64,000 nt of DNA from Agrostemma githago (GCA_958450325.1 OY288250.1:50048898-50112897); one strand, 5' to 3'; shown: positions 1-11,473, counted from the stretch's first letter. A program made the numbers and translations. The notes: generated from the letters alone by a model not told the origin.

Positions 1-2078
1 GACCCATTTGGTGAAATAGTCGATGGCCACCAAAATGAAACAGTGACCCCCCGTCTTGGAAGGGTTTACTTTCCCGATTATGTCGATTCCCCATGTCGAA
101 AATGGCCATGGTGATGTCATGGTGTATAATAGGGATGACGGCATATACTGAACTTTAGCAAAAATCTGGCAGTTATGACAATGCTTGACATATAAATGGC
201 AGTCGGTTTCCATATTGTTCCAGTAGTATCCGAGTCTCATGATTTTTTGGACCAACATCTGGGCGTTCATATGTGGACCACATTCACCGTCGTGTACCTT
301 AGCCATAACCTTCTCGGCTTTTATTTTGTCGACACATAGGAGGAGAGCCCTCTGTGCCGTCTTTTTGTATAACTGTCCGCCGTCCGTACGAATAAATTGG
401 GTGGCCAACCTTCGTAGGGCTTTCTTGGCCCGGTTTTCAGTTCCCGAAGGGTACTCTCCTGTTGTCATGTAGGTTAGAATATCTTGATACCAATGTTCTA
501 GATAAGTTATCTCGATGTCTTGAATGACGTGGATATATGCCGGCTCGGACCGTCTTTCGACGCAAATCGGCATGCTGGTTAGGTGATCCGGGATATTCAA
601 TAAGGATGCTAATTTGGAAAGTGCATCCGCGAACTGGTTTTCTTCCCGGGGTAGATAAATGTATTCTACTTTTTGGAATTGTTTTTCGAGAACCCTTACT
701 CGCGCCTGATAGGCCACGAGGTTGGTGTTCCGAGTTTTCCATTTTTGGAGAGCTTCGTTGATGACTAGAGACGAGTCTCCGTGGACCCGGAGGTTTTTGA
801 CCCCTAAATCAGCGGTGGCTTGCAACCCGTGAAGGTATGCTTCATATTCGGCTGCGTTATTAGTCATGTCGAAATCCAGTTTAATGGATAACGGAGTGTG
901 CTCTCCTTTTGGTGATATTAGGAGAATGCCGACTCGGAACCCTCGGAAGTTGGACGCCCCGTCGAAATACAAATCCCATGTCTCTGTGTCGGTATGAAAT
1001 ATATCTTCATCTGGGAAGGACCAAGTGTCGGTGTGCCTCTCTTCGATTACAGGACTATCGGCGAGAAATTCGACCACTGCCCGGCCATTAATGGCTTTTA
1101 ATGGCACGAACTTGAGGTCAAACTCTGCCAACATTAAAGTCCATCTGGACATCCAGCCGTTAAGGATGGGCTTCTCGAATAGGTACTTGATAGGATCCAT
1201 TTTGGATAATACATGTACCTCGTAACTAAGCATATAATGCCGAAGTTTTTTGGTGGCCCAGACTAGGGCTAGACATATTTTCTCGAGCATGGTATACTTG
1301 CATTCATACTCCAAGAACTTTTTGCTGATGTAGTAAATGGCTCGTTCTTCTAAGTTGACTCTCTGTGCTAGCATAGCCCCCCTGGCTGTCTCGGTAGTTG
1401 TTAGGTATAACGACAAAGGCAAACCGGGATGAGGTGACATTAAGACAGGCAGAGCAGACAGGATCTCTTTGATTTTATCGAAAGCTGCTTGACATTTTTC
1501 GTCCCACAGTGTTCGTTCTCCCACTTTTAGTTTCTTGAAAATGGGTTCACACAACCATAGTTAGTTTGGAAATGAATCGGCTGATATATTGAACTTTCCC
1601 GAGAAATACCCTTATTTCTTTCTCGGTTTTAGGGGGTTGCATCTTGGTAATGGCTTTGATTTTAGCTGGATCGACCTTGATACCACGTTGGCTAACGATA
1701 TGACCCAGTAATTTGCCAGATGTTACCCCGAAACTGCATTTTTGAGGATTCAGTCTCATGTTGTACTTTCGCAATCGGGTGAAAAACTTCCTTAGCGCAG
1801 CAATATGCCCATCTCGGCTTTTGGATTTGACGATCATGTCGTCCACATAAACTTCCACTTCCTTATGCATCATATCGTGTAATAAGGTCGTGGCGGTTCG
1901 TTGATAAGTGGCCCCGGCATTGATGAGACCGAACGGCATGACGGTGTAGCAGTAAGTACCCCAAGGTGTAGTGAAAGTGGTCTTACTCATATCTTTTTCT
2001 GCCATTTTGATCTGATTGTATCCGGCATACCCGTCCATAAATGATAAAAGGGCATGATCGACCGTATTGTCCACCATG
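1..2078 (-). pseudogene. Tat-type Ty3/gypsy pol fragment (RT, RNase H, aRNH, integrase start), element T1
   Basis: Reading on the minus strand from 2078 to 1, the order is the second half of reverse transcriptase, RNase H, the extra archaeal-type RNase H typical of Tat elements, and the N-terminal zinc-binding part of integrase, which runs off the window. RT shows the catalytic YVDD box (in VEVYVDDMIVKS, near 1850). The archaeal-type RNase H shows YFDGAS, NNAAEYEA and HGDSSLV. The whole stretch aligns with T4 at 49300-51310. Compared with T4, one extra base near 1552 shifts the frame just after RT (ISRFISKLTMV); after the shift the reading frame looks open to the window edge. The 5' half of RT, protease and gag are absent because coding sequence joins directly to LTR at about 2078. 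Identification is firm; a defective copy. Confidence 0.9.
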
Positions 2079-2283
2079 ATAAAAAGGCAATAACGAGTAA
2101 AGTCGAAATAATGATATAGTAACGGTAACATAAACGGATTAAACGACTTGAAGACAATAAGACGATGCATGATTTTGAAAAGAAAGGACACGTGATGGCC
2201 TTTACACGTGACGACCAAGGTCGTAAACATATTTGACGAGGCTAACACGATGAAGGAGACTCGCGCTTTAGCATAAAAGGGAC

Positions 2284-2392
2284 CACTCGATCGAGTCATA
2301 GGAGGGACCCGATCGAGTGACCCTACTACAGGCCCCCGGCCTCTTTTTTGGGGTGCTACTCGATCGAGTGGGCTATGCCACTCAATCGATTG
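2284..2392. repeat. Palindrome cluster, downstream (R/U5) site of T1 LTR
   Basis: Four spaced copies, some mutated, of the 14-bp palindrome CACTCGATCGAGTG lie in about 110 bp. In LTR orientation this is over 1 kb downstream of the TATA box, hence inside the transcribed part. The same word recurs upstream of the TATA box at 3537-3645. Confidence 0.85.
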
Positions 2393-3506
2393 CCCCCTGC
2401 TTGAGCTGTTGCTCGAAATTCGTGAGGAGGTAACTCCGAATTTATTTTGTTTAAAAAATCGATAACTGAACGAATTAAATAAAAATATGACGTGATTTAT
2501 ATTCAAATCGGTTTTCGGTATTCGTAACACGTATTTTACGATTACGAGACCGGTATCGCGATTTTTTTAAGAAGTGTTATGAAATCGTTTTGAACTTGAT
2601 TAGGACGAAATTAATTCCCTCTGCGTTACGACATCGTTACTAATCCTTTCGGATTACGTGATGCTCGATTTCGCGTCAACGGGTTTCGTACCAATCCTAA
2701 AAAAAGGAACCGAATACATTTAACGACAAACGTCCGGGATCACAATATGCCCTTAAGTGTTTAGGGCGGCGCTCCTCGAAAGGGGACCACTTCTGTTACG
2801 ACTTGTAAAGGGGTTAAAAGGATCTTAAACGGGGTTTGTTTTCAAGATATTGGACTCGAGATCGTTTTAATACTATATATAGTTATGCACGGTTTTATTT
2901 AATAGTGACGACACATAAAACATGCTAACGATATTAAAAACGCGATGATAAAACAAAATAAATAAAACGTCCTTTTTAAGGGTTGATTCGCTTCAACAAC
3001 CAAGTACTCGGGGTAATAGGATAAGCGACCGGCAACATCGAGTGCAATACTCTCGTATTCGTGTTTCCTTATCCTATCATCCCTCATACTCGATACGTAT
3101 AGGCGAATATTTTATAGCGTTACGATAGTATAATACTAGTGACGAAAAGTAAAAGAAATAAAATAAAAAAGATGCAATACATAAAAAAACAGAGAGGAGA
3201 AAAGAGAAAAGGAGATGTCGGGATTTTGAATTAACACCCTCAACCTACATGCTTTGTCTTCTCGGCAATTGGCTCGTCTAGTATGTGGCTTTGGCACGGG
3301 AGCGTCGAGATATATAGGAGAGTTATGGCGTGTATGATTTGTAGAGATGGATTTGTCGAGTTTTGATCTTGGGATTAGGGCTGTATGTATGTGTATAGGT
3401 CGAGATGATGATGATTGTGGCTGAAAATATGAAGGTTTGTAGGTAGGAGAAGAGTTGTGTAAAGTTAAAAGTCGTAACGGTTGTGAAATGTGTTGGGGTG
3501 ACGGGG

Positions 3507-3514
3507 TATTTATA
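3507..3514 (-). promoter_or_regulatory. TATA box of T1 LTR
   Basis: TATAAATA on the minus strand, within a CCCTATAAATACCCC context that matches the other Tat LTR (8964-8971). The palindrome cluster begins about 23 bp upstream. Confidence 0.7.
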
Positions 3515-3536
3515 GGGAAAAAACCCGGTTTTGGGC

Positions 3537-3645
3537 CACTCGATCGAGTGGTGTAAGTGCACTCGATCGAGTGCCCGGTTCAAAGCCGGTTCAGCCGGTT
3601 CACGGGCTTACTCGATCGAGTGGGCCTGAACCACTCGATCGAGTG
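3537..3645. repeat. Palindrome cluster, upstream-of-TATA site of T1 LTR
   Basis: Four intact copies of CACTCGATCGAGTG (first at 3537-3550, last at 3632-3645), separated by unrelated G/C-rich spacers. They sit just upstream of the LTR TATA box on the minus strand, where promoter or enhancer proteins would bind. Confidence 0.9.
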
Positions 3646-4032
3646 GGGCAAAACAGATGGATAAAATTTAGGAAAGAATTTTTTTATCTTATTTTGAAAA
3701 GATTTGGTTGTTGGGCTTGCTTCTAGAAGCGCACTAGGCTGGTTTTTCGTATCAGATTCGACTTTGACCAGGTTTTGAACTGGTCGCTAAAAGACGGTTT
3801 TATTTCCGGTGACGGTTTTGGCTCAAATTAGTCTTATTTTATTGAAAATGACCCACTGGGCCTGAATTTGAGGTCGGTTTTGTGAGATTTTTACTCCACT
3901 AAAACCCCATGGAAAATACTAATGATTTCGAGCCCATGTCCGAGCGTAGTAAAGCGCGTTTATGTCCGATCATCATCGGGTGTTTTGTCGGAGACCGCAA
4001 TAGACACTAGCAGCCAAATGCGGGTGTCTACA

Positions 4033-6197
4033 ATTAGTGAGACCTCTTGACCTCTTGTTTTCCCACTATTAACGTGCATCCCCCTTGTCAATCTCTTTTT
4101 CCACCGTTTCACTATTTCCCCATCACTCATCCTCTTTCATCCTTACCCTCACTCCTTATCTTTCATTTCCCTTGGTTAATTTCCCCTTTATTTTCTTGTT
4201 TCCTCCGTTTAACCGAATCTGCAACCACCACCATCATCATTTTTGCACCATATCATCCATCATCAAATTCGTTCATCATCATCGATCGTCATCACCCTTA
4301 TTCTTCTACTCGAATGTCCTCTGTTCGACCCCTTCCATTCTCTTCGTGTTTCCCCTATTGCAGCGAAGGTATACCCTTTAATATCTCGTTCTTCTTCCTC
4401 TAATATCATTTTGTTGCTATCTTGCTGCTTTGTTGTTGTCGTTTTGTTTTCCTTTGTTCGTTGAATTGGGGCTACTGTCCGATGTCGTAGCTCTGTCCTT
4501 CTCGCCTCAGTGCTATTGTTGTACGTTAGTGTTACTGCTGTTGTTATTCCCTTATGTTCTCTATCTTTGTACTATTCGTGTGTTGTGGTTATCACCACAG
4601 TTCGCTATTGATGATGTATGTATTGCTGCGTTTTGCTCGTCGTTGTCGTTGCTTTTGTTCTTCTCGCATACACTGTTTTGTGATCCCCATTTCTTTGTTC
4701 CTTTCTTCTTCAATCTATCTTACTGTTGCTGTCTTTTGACGAGTAATTCCGTCAATTGGTGACCTTCTTCCTTTTTCATTTTCTTCCTCTCCTGCCTTAT
4801 GTTGTTGCTTGTTTCGTCGTTGATGTACTGTCACTGCTCTTCTTACTTCTTCTCTTCCCATTTCTGTTGATGAGCTAATGCTGTTATTAGTTCCGTCGTC
4901 GTTGTTGTATTTGTCTCTTCATTTCAACTCGATTACGGCCTTGTTTAGTCTAGTTCTGTCATCTTCCTACTGCTATTCATTTCAGTTCAGATCGTTACGG
5001 TTATCGTTTTATCATCCAGTTTTGTCGCTGCTGCAGTTGTCCTCTTTTGTCTGTCGTTTCTGCTGGTACTGATAACGTAAAGTTCGTGTTCATACTGCTG
5101 CTTGGTGTCCGGTTCTAATGTGGGCATGTCTCAGGTGCTGGTAGTGCTGCATGTTGTTGTCGTCCGGCTGCTATTATCGTCGAGCATGCTGCTCTCCTCT
5201 TTTGTGTCTCCAGCTTGCTTCGTCTGCGTATTCTATTCCTCCCATTCATCTCTTATTTTACGAGACTTGGTGAAGACCCGTCGAAGACAAGTCAACTCAA
5301 GGTAACTTTAGGATGTTACTCAATTTTATATCATATGTTTGAGTAGTAGTATGTAGTAAATATTTTAACTTCGGTTTTATAATTTTAGCTATTTATTATT
5401 TGCTAGTAATATTATTTTTAAACCGTGTACCTTATAAATATTTTACAACTTTCGATATCGTTTTATAAATCGTTAGTAATTTTATTATTTATGATCGTTA
5501 TAATATGTTGTTGGTTATCGTGACACTAGTAACTAAATAATGTTGATTTCATATTTTCGTCATATTTCGTTAATTTATAATTTTAACTCAAATAGTAATT
5601 CAAATAAAATAATCGCAATTTATATACTCATTTAATAAATTAATTTTCGTTTTACGCTTTATACTAATAAACTAGAAAATAGTCGTTTTGTTTGAAATAT
5701 ATTTTTAGTCGAGACTATTTTCACTAATAATCTCTTATTTGTTTCCAATTGACTATTTTTAGTAAAATCCGTACTATTTATTAATAAAAGCTATTTGTTA
5801 AAAATAATTTGAAATCTTTGTAAATCTCATTTCGTTTATAAAACTCGTTGACTCAATTATATTTATATCATTTTTCTTAAAACATCTCCTTTCTAAAATT
5901 TATAGTTTTAATTCGATTTCCTAATTATTTATAAAATACTATATATTGACTTATTATATTTTATTTATGTTTTGAGTAACGAATTTAGAAATATATTAAG
6001 TTACGATAACAATGATAATAATAAATTGTTAATTCCGTTAGAAATGCTATTTTTAATACATTTAACTTATTTTAATAACTTACGTATTTTCTATAAGACT
6101 ATTTCTATTTTAAGTAAGTTTTTTAAAATTAGTATGTTCCTATTTATAGAACGTTTCCCATTTATATAAAATATTTATTTCTTTTATTTTCATAATT
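4033..6197 (+). repeat. Partial LTR of the E (iMet-primed Ty3/gypsy-like) family
   Basis: This segment aligns with the middle and late part of the LTR at 17206-20958: for example the stretch from 5300 (GGTAACTTTAGGATGTTACTC) matches that from 19175. The first 1.3 kb is strongly pyrimidine-rich on the plus strand and the rest is AT-rich. The LTR start is missing, replaced by the inserted T1 LTR ending at 4032. The right end is cut near 6197 by a LINE tail. Open frames here are low-complexity Ser/Leu/Phe runs and are not genes. Confidence 0.75.
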
Positions 6198-7045
6198 TTT
6201 TTTTGGGAAAATGTAAGCATTATATTAATAGCATAGGAAGAATTATAATAATTGTTCCCTACAACCAATTCTCACAACTCTATTCAGAATAACTAACACC
6301 AACAGCATTACATATATTTCTTAACTTGACTCATTTTGACATGACTTAACAGGAAACGATGTCTTGCTCTAACTTCATCTTGAATTACTTTTAACACCTG
6401 CTCCGGTCTGGGCAACCATTGCTCGTGCTTGCTGAGATTCCGAGCTCTCCAAAGGTGATAAATGAGTGCAATAATGCTACACCCAACAAACCTCCTGTGA
6501 CCAGCATTCTCAAAGTGCTCCATTCGCCACCAGTTCACAACATCACTATCATTTATGCATACTGACAACCAGCCAGACAGAAGGTACAGGCATTTCGTGC
6601 TATAAGGACAATGAAAAAACACATGCCCATGATTTTCATTGCCTGTACCACACAACCAACACTCCTCTGTAACTTTAATTCCCCAATTTGCCAATCTATC
6701 ATTTGTTTGGAGTCTCTTATGCATCATTAACCAGCCAATAAATGAATGTTTAGACATGATCAATTTATGCCAAACCATGTCACTCCACTCTACATCCTGT
6801 CTCGCATCCCTCAACCACTCATATCCCTGCTGAACGGTGTAAATCTTACCTGACTGTAGCCACCTGTCGCTCACAAACCCCTCCTTGAATCTGTCATAAG
6901 TCTTACAGATCCTCTTCCAAGCCCAGCTGGAAGTAGCTTTAGTTAAACTTGACTGCCACTCCCTCAGTTTTAAAAAATTGCTATGAATCCACCTTACCCA
7001 TAAATGGTCTTTCTTGGCAGCATTTGAGGCTCCATAAAACCCCCC
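6198..7045 (-). pseudogene. LINE (non-LTR retrotransposon) 3' end, RT C-terminal zinc-binding domain
   Basis: The minus-strand frame reads from about 7045 to 6308. It gives the C-terminal zf-RVT region of plant LINE ORF2: KKDHLWVRWIHSNFLK, then WAWKRICKTYDRFKEGF, a VWHKLIMSKHSFIGWLMMHK stretch, and the Cys/His knuckle ECWLCGTGNENHGHVFFHC. The RT core and endonuclease are missing, the usual 5' truncation of LINE copies. A run of nine T at 6198-6206 on the plus strand is consistent with a short poly(A) tail of the minus-strand element. The LINE sits between an E-family LTR piece and a CACTA remnant; no clear target duplication was found. Confidence 0.85.
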
Positions 7046-7340
7046 ATTAGAGGCATCTTTTATGATGCCTCATACAGGGGGGGCGCACATTGGAAATTAT
7101 GGTGCGCCGTTTTTTAGAAGCCTCAAGTAGTGGACTATTTGCGGCGTTTTATAAAAGTGACGCCTCAAATAATAGTCTATTTGCGGCGTTTTTCTTAAAA
7201 GACGCCTCAAATACTCTGAAAATTTTGCTGTTTCTATGGATAAAACGCCTCTAATGTCACCTCTTTTGCTGCGTCTTTTGGTATATGACGCCTCAAATAG
7301 AGCCAAAATTTGATGCATCATTACAATTCGAAGCCCCAAA
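7046..7340. repeat. CACTA-like subterminal repeats
   Basis: Several short motifs of the type GACGCCTCAAAT recur in both orientations (for example around 7125, 7160, 7203 and 7287), with GAGGCATC/GATGCCTC as an inverted pair near 7051-7072. Such arrays are typical of the subterminal region of CACTA transposons, where transposase binds. A related set (GGCGTCAAA, ACACCTCAAT, ACGCCTGAAAT) precedes a CACTA terminus at 22373. The actual terminus is not visible here. Confidence 0.55.
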
Positions 7341-7498
7341 TATCACCATATTTTATACATTTAATTAGATCGTTAGAAGCGTCTACTGCAAATAAATGTC
7401 GCAAGCAATATTTATTTTATTCAAAAAATTCATAATTTTTAATAATTTCGACGGCAACCATTTACATTTCGATAAATCAAATAAAATTCTTACAATAT

Positions 7499-7728
7499 CC
7501 ATCCAAACCTGCATACATACATTCACATGTCCAAAAAGTAGCATGGATACAATTCCAACCTCAAATAAACCACACAAGTCATGCCAAAATGATCCAATTA
7601 ACTAGTCTACTTGAACTATCCATCCAAATCTACATACATACATTCACATGTCCAAAAAGTGGCATGGATACAATTCCAACCTCATTTAAACCACACAAGT
7701 CATGCCAAAATGCTCCAACTAACCAGTG
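7499..7728. repeat. Tandem duplication, two units of about 110 bp
   Basis: Units starting at 7499 and 7620 share long near-identical blocks, such as CATACATACATTCACATGTCC and ACACAAGTCATGCCAAAATG, with few substitutions. They lie in the 3' non-coding part of the CACTA remnant. No function can be assigned. Confidence 0.8.
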
Positions 7729-7745
7729 TACTTCAAGTACAACAA

Positions 7746-8466
7746 CGATTCGTATAGTACGTAGCCCACTTGTCCCGTAATTCATTCATCTCATCTTCAC
7801 CGTACGTAGGTGTAGGGTTTCTCATTTTGTAAGATCCAAACCTTAAAAACACACAAGAACGACGAATTATTATCGATTGAACACATAAATATGATAATAA
7901 AGTCATATATTCATGAAAAAGATCATATGTAGTTTATTATAGGTAACTTATAATATCAACGAGGTTGCAATGAACTAATTAAACAAACACCCACCTCACA
8001 AATTTTATTTACTACTACAAACAATGCCTTCAATGTTACTACAAAGAATGCCTACACATTTAACCTAATTTTACCACTACAAACTCCAATTTTACTACGA
8101 AGAATGCCTACAAATTAAACCTAATTTGACCACTACAAAGAAACCATCTTTTGTACTATATCCCAACATATACTCAATGACATCTCCTCCGCATCAACCT
8201 ACCGTATAAAAATGATTAATTTGTGGAGGTTGGATGGTTACTTTTGAAGTGCCTTCAATGTTATATAATTATCTTGTAACAATGGCTCAGCTCGGATAAA
8301 CAAATAACATGGCAATGATGAGATGATTGGGGAAAGGATCATGGAGTTAAGCCAGAACGATTAAAAGAAAAACTTAGAATGATTAACTGGCCAATTGCTT
8401 ACCTTTTCAAAGTCACTTGCAGTTGAGCAATTGTTAACTATATCGTACATGAACGGCATCACGAAC
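7746..8466 (-). pseudogene. Ulp1-like (C48) peptidase C-terminal exons in a CACTA remnant
   Basis: Two minus-strand coding scraps are visible. From 8466 to about 8402 the translation is FVMPFMYDIVNNCSTASDFEK followed by a GTAAGC splice donor. This resembles the end of Ulp1-type SUMO protease domains in plant transposons (YYVMRFM type). From about 7826 to 7746 it continues NPTPTYGEDEMNELRDKWAT, like the usual last exon. The catalytic His, Asp and Cys are not in the window because the T2 LTR begins at 8467, directly after this exon fragment. The assignment rests on short motifs and is moderate. Between the exons (7827-8401) lies AT-rich presumed intron. Confidence 0.45.
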
Positions 8467-8853
8467 TGTAGACACCCGCATTTTGCCTGCTAGTGTCTAT
8501 AGCAGTTCCCGACAAAATACCCGATGATGATCGGACGCAAACGTGACTTAGTATACTCGAATATGAGCTCAGAATCAATAATATCCGACGTGGACATTTA
8601 GCGGAGTACAAATCTCTCAAAACCAACCTCAAATTCAGGCCCAGTGGGTCGTTCCGAGTAAAATGAGACTAATTTGGGCCAAAGCCGACACCAAAAATAA
8701 AAACCGTCTTTTTAGCGACCGGGTCAAAACCCGGTCAAAGACGAATCAGTCCTCAAAATCAGCCAGAAGAGCTTCTAGAAACTTGCGCCCAAACATAATT
8801 TTCAAAAAATCAAAATAGTCAAACACTTCCTAATTTGGCTCGCCAACCCTATC

Positions 8854-8940
8854 CACTCGATCGAGTGGAGCAAAAAAATCCGGAACAGACCCTTTTCCTA
8901 AGGCACTCGATCGAGTGCACTAGGGCCACTCAATCGAGTG
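8854..8940. repeat. Palindrome cluster, upstream-of-TATA site of T2 LTR
   Basis: Three copies of CACTCGATCGAGTG (8854-8867, 8904-8917 and 8927-8940, the last with one substitution). The last ends 23 bp before the TATA box, the same spacing as in T1. Confidence 0.9.
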
Positions 8941-8963
8941 ACCCTAGGTCGACGGGTAAACTC

Positions 8964-8971
8964 TATAAATA
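8964..8971 (+). promoter_or_regulatory. TATA box of T2 LTR
   Basis: TATAAATA within CTCTATAAATACCCC, the likely core promoter of this LTR. Confidence 0.75.
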
Positions 8972-9878
8972 CCCCTCCTTGTGCTCTTCATTTTAAGTTT
9001 GGCACATGCATTAAACAACCTACATTTCTACCCTAAGCTCTATACTCCTCTCTACACTACAACCCTAGCAACATTAGGCAAACACCGAGTCATTTGTCCC
9101 TCAAAAAACCGACAGAACCATCCACACACACTTACACACCATAACTTTGCATACATCCTCGATACTCCCGCGCTCCCGTCGCTATTTACGAGTCCATTCC
9201 GAGGCCTTACTAAGCATGTATGTTGAGGGTGTCATCAACCCCATTTCTATCCTTTTCTATCTCGATTTATATGTATATTTTTATACTTTATATTATAATT
9301 ATATTAGTATACTAACACTAACATTTAACTTTATTGTTTACTAACATTTTTAGTATTGTTTATTATCGTCTTTAACAATTAATACCGTGTATATGTACAT
9401 AATGAGAAAACTTGGATCCGAACACGTTTGACTATGACGACCATCTAAAGTCCGTTTAATCCCTTTACGAGTCACGACGGAGGTGGCACCCTTTCGAGGA
9501 ACGCTGCCCCAAGTACTCAATGGCATAACGAGATCGTGGTCGTTCATAGTTGAACGCGTACTATTCCATTTCCTAGATAAGCGCGAAATCCGTTGATGCG
9601 AAAACCGACATCACGTAATCCGTAAGGATTAGTATCGATGTCGTGATGCGGAGGGCTACAATTTCGTCACTAATCAAAATTTTCAATCCCATAATGACAT
9701 ATTTTCATAAAATCCCGATGACGGTCTCATAATCGTATAGTACATGATTATGGCACTGAAAACCAAGTTTAGTTTAAATAATGCAATATTTTTATTTAAC
9801 TCGGCTAACCATCGATTTCAAACAAATAAAAACTGAATAGCCACCTTTTCCGAAACGAGCTATGACTCGTACAGGGGG

Positions 9879-9987
9879 CACTCGACCGAGTGCCATGGGC
9901 CACTCGATCGAGTAGCACCCCAAAAACCGGGCAGTAGCTACCTCTAAGGCACACTCGATCGAGTCTAGGCCATGACTCGATCGAGTG
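9879..9987. repeat. Palindrome cluster, transcribed-region site of T2 LTR
   Basis: Four copies of the CACTCGATCGAGTG word with single substitutions (for example CACTCGACCGAGTG at 9879-9892) lie about 900 bp downstream of the TATA box. This is the same word as the upstream cluster of this LTR. Confidence 0.88.
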
Positions 9988-11059
9988 GGTCCTTTAGCCC
10001 GAGAAAACCGAGGACTCCAATGCATCATTCGAGCCTCGTCTTTTTTCTACGACCTTAGTCATCACGTGCAAAGTTAATCACGCGATCCTCTTTTCAAAAC
10101 TCATGCTTATCACTTCACTTTAACGACTTTGATCGATGTCCTTCACAACTAGTCTTATATCGATGACTCTTTAGTCGTGTCCGATATATGATTAATCTAG
10201 ACGCCATTTTTCGATATGATAAGTCGGGACAAGACATTGAGATTCGGGATCGGGCTAGCACCACGCCTAGGTTCCATGTCTCCGTCCTCCGTTTAGTACA
10301 TAATATAATGTGTATTTAATCGAAGTTCGTCCACCCACTTAACTTACGGTCTAGTCTGCATTTAGTGTATACAGGTCCGTTTCTAGTTATTATTTATCGT
10401 TTCTTTATATACTCCATTTATTCTATTTTATTGTATTGGCCGGGTTGTATTTCCGCCCGTGTATTTTGTACGCATTTATGAGTTTTGTTTATTTTGATGC
10501 TTATTGCTTTATAAATGAACCTCGCATGCAAAACAATTCGACTATAGTTTTGATGCATTTAAAATGACGTAGTTAACCAATAATTCGCATGCTTAGCCAA
10601 AAAACGCTGTTTGCATATCATTTAGTCATTTTACTAGCGCGCGTACACTAACACGAATGATGTCTTAGTAGAGGCCGCTAAGTGCGGGCGGGGTTGGGTG
10701 TCCTTAGTGGGCTTCCCAACAGGTACCCTCACCCCTTACTCAGAACCTCGGTTTCCGGATGTCCGAAACCGTTGGCGCACGAGAGTCATTCTATACACAA
10801 AAATCGGTGTAAACGGTATCGGTATCATAATGCAAAGGGACGAGCTCCATTAACTCTGAAATCGGAATGGGCCGTACTTTGTATACGATCCATGACGACA
10901 TAGAGTGGGCTCGAATGGGTTCGAATTCCCATAAATTCGGTGGCGACTCCAACTTTGACTTAAATTTCGAACCCGAGATCAATCTTACCACGAGATTCAT
11001 TCGCCTACCCAAACCCGCGCGTGGCCACGTCGGGGTGGACCTACGTCATGTCCACAATT

Positions 11060-11077
11060 TGGCGACTCCGCTGGGGA
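11060..11077 (+). other. Primer binding site of T2
   Basis: TGGCGACTCCGCTGGGGA starts 3 bp after the LTR end. It matches the T4 site (TGGCAACTCCGCCGGGGA) at 16 of 18 positions, which supports the element boundary. I do not assign the tRNA. Confidence 0.85.
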
Positions 11078-11473
11078 TACCTGATGTACCACATGTCATC
11101 GGTGTTCCTAGGGTGAGACTCGAAGAGAAATCTTTCGCATATTAGTGTACGCGCATTAGTTTAATGATTCATGCATAACGCATTTTTGCCCGGGCCGGTT
11201 ACTTGTGACCGACGTCCCACTATACCGCGGTGCATTCCTAAATGGGTGCGCTAAAGACTTCTATGGCCGAACTCGTATGGGTTTTGCGGCATGTCCTAAG
11301 ACCAACTCGGCTTAGGGAGTCCGTCCTGATTTACGAGAGAGCCATCGTTGTTGGTATAGACCCTATTTTGACCGACCGAGACTTAGCGTAATGCATACAT
11401 AAGCGTCGTTATAATGCTTGTTTGACTACGTGCAACTTAGTCTCCGTGTCATTTTTCAAAAAACCGTCATTTC
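11078..11473 (+). mobile_element. Untranslated leader of T2, interrupted
   Basis: The leader aligns, as reverse complement, with the T4 leader at about 55480-55860: the stretch starting CTAAGACCAACTCGGCTTAGG near 11297 matches there. The leader stops at 11473, where Athila-like element D begins. The rest of T2 is not seen in the window. Confidence 0.8.

Larger units (their letters stand above)
2079..4032 (-). repeat. Truncated 5' LTR of Tat element T1
   Basis: On the minus strand this starts TGTAGACACCCGCATTTGG at 4032, the same start as the other Tat LTRs in the window (8467, 45701, 58131). It resembles the LTR at 8467-11056 but lacks the 3' end, being fused at about 2078 to RT coding sequence. 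The TATA box is at 3507-3514. Two clusters of the palindrome CACTCGATCGAGTG flank it, one upstream and one far downstream. Its right flank is E-family LTR sequence, so T1 appears to have inserted into that older repeat. Confidence 0.85.
8467..11056 (+). repeat. 5' LTR of Tat element T2
   Basis: A 2590-bp LTR from TGTAGACACCC to GTCATGTCCACA, with standard TG...CA ends. It is followed after three bases by a primer binding site. TATA box at 8964-8971. CACTCGATCGAGTG clusters lie at 8854-8940 (upstream of TATA) and 9879-9987 (transcribed part). It is related to the T1 LTR and more distantly to T3 and T4. Insertion interrupted the CACTA remnant; the bases before it are CGAAC, but the partner duplication is lost. 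Short open frames inside are not genes. Confidence 0.9.

Noticed and set aside
1547..2530. A 327-aa single protein starting at 2530
   Set aside because: Only the part from about 2078 downward is RT; the N-terminal 150 residues are LTR sequence read by chance across a deletion junction.
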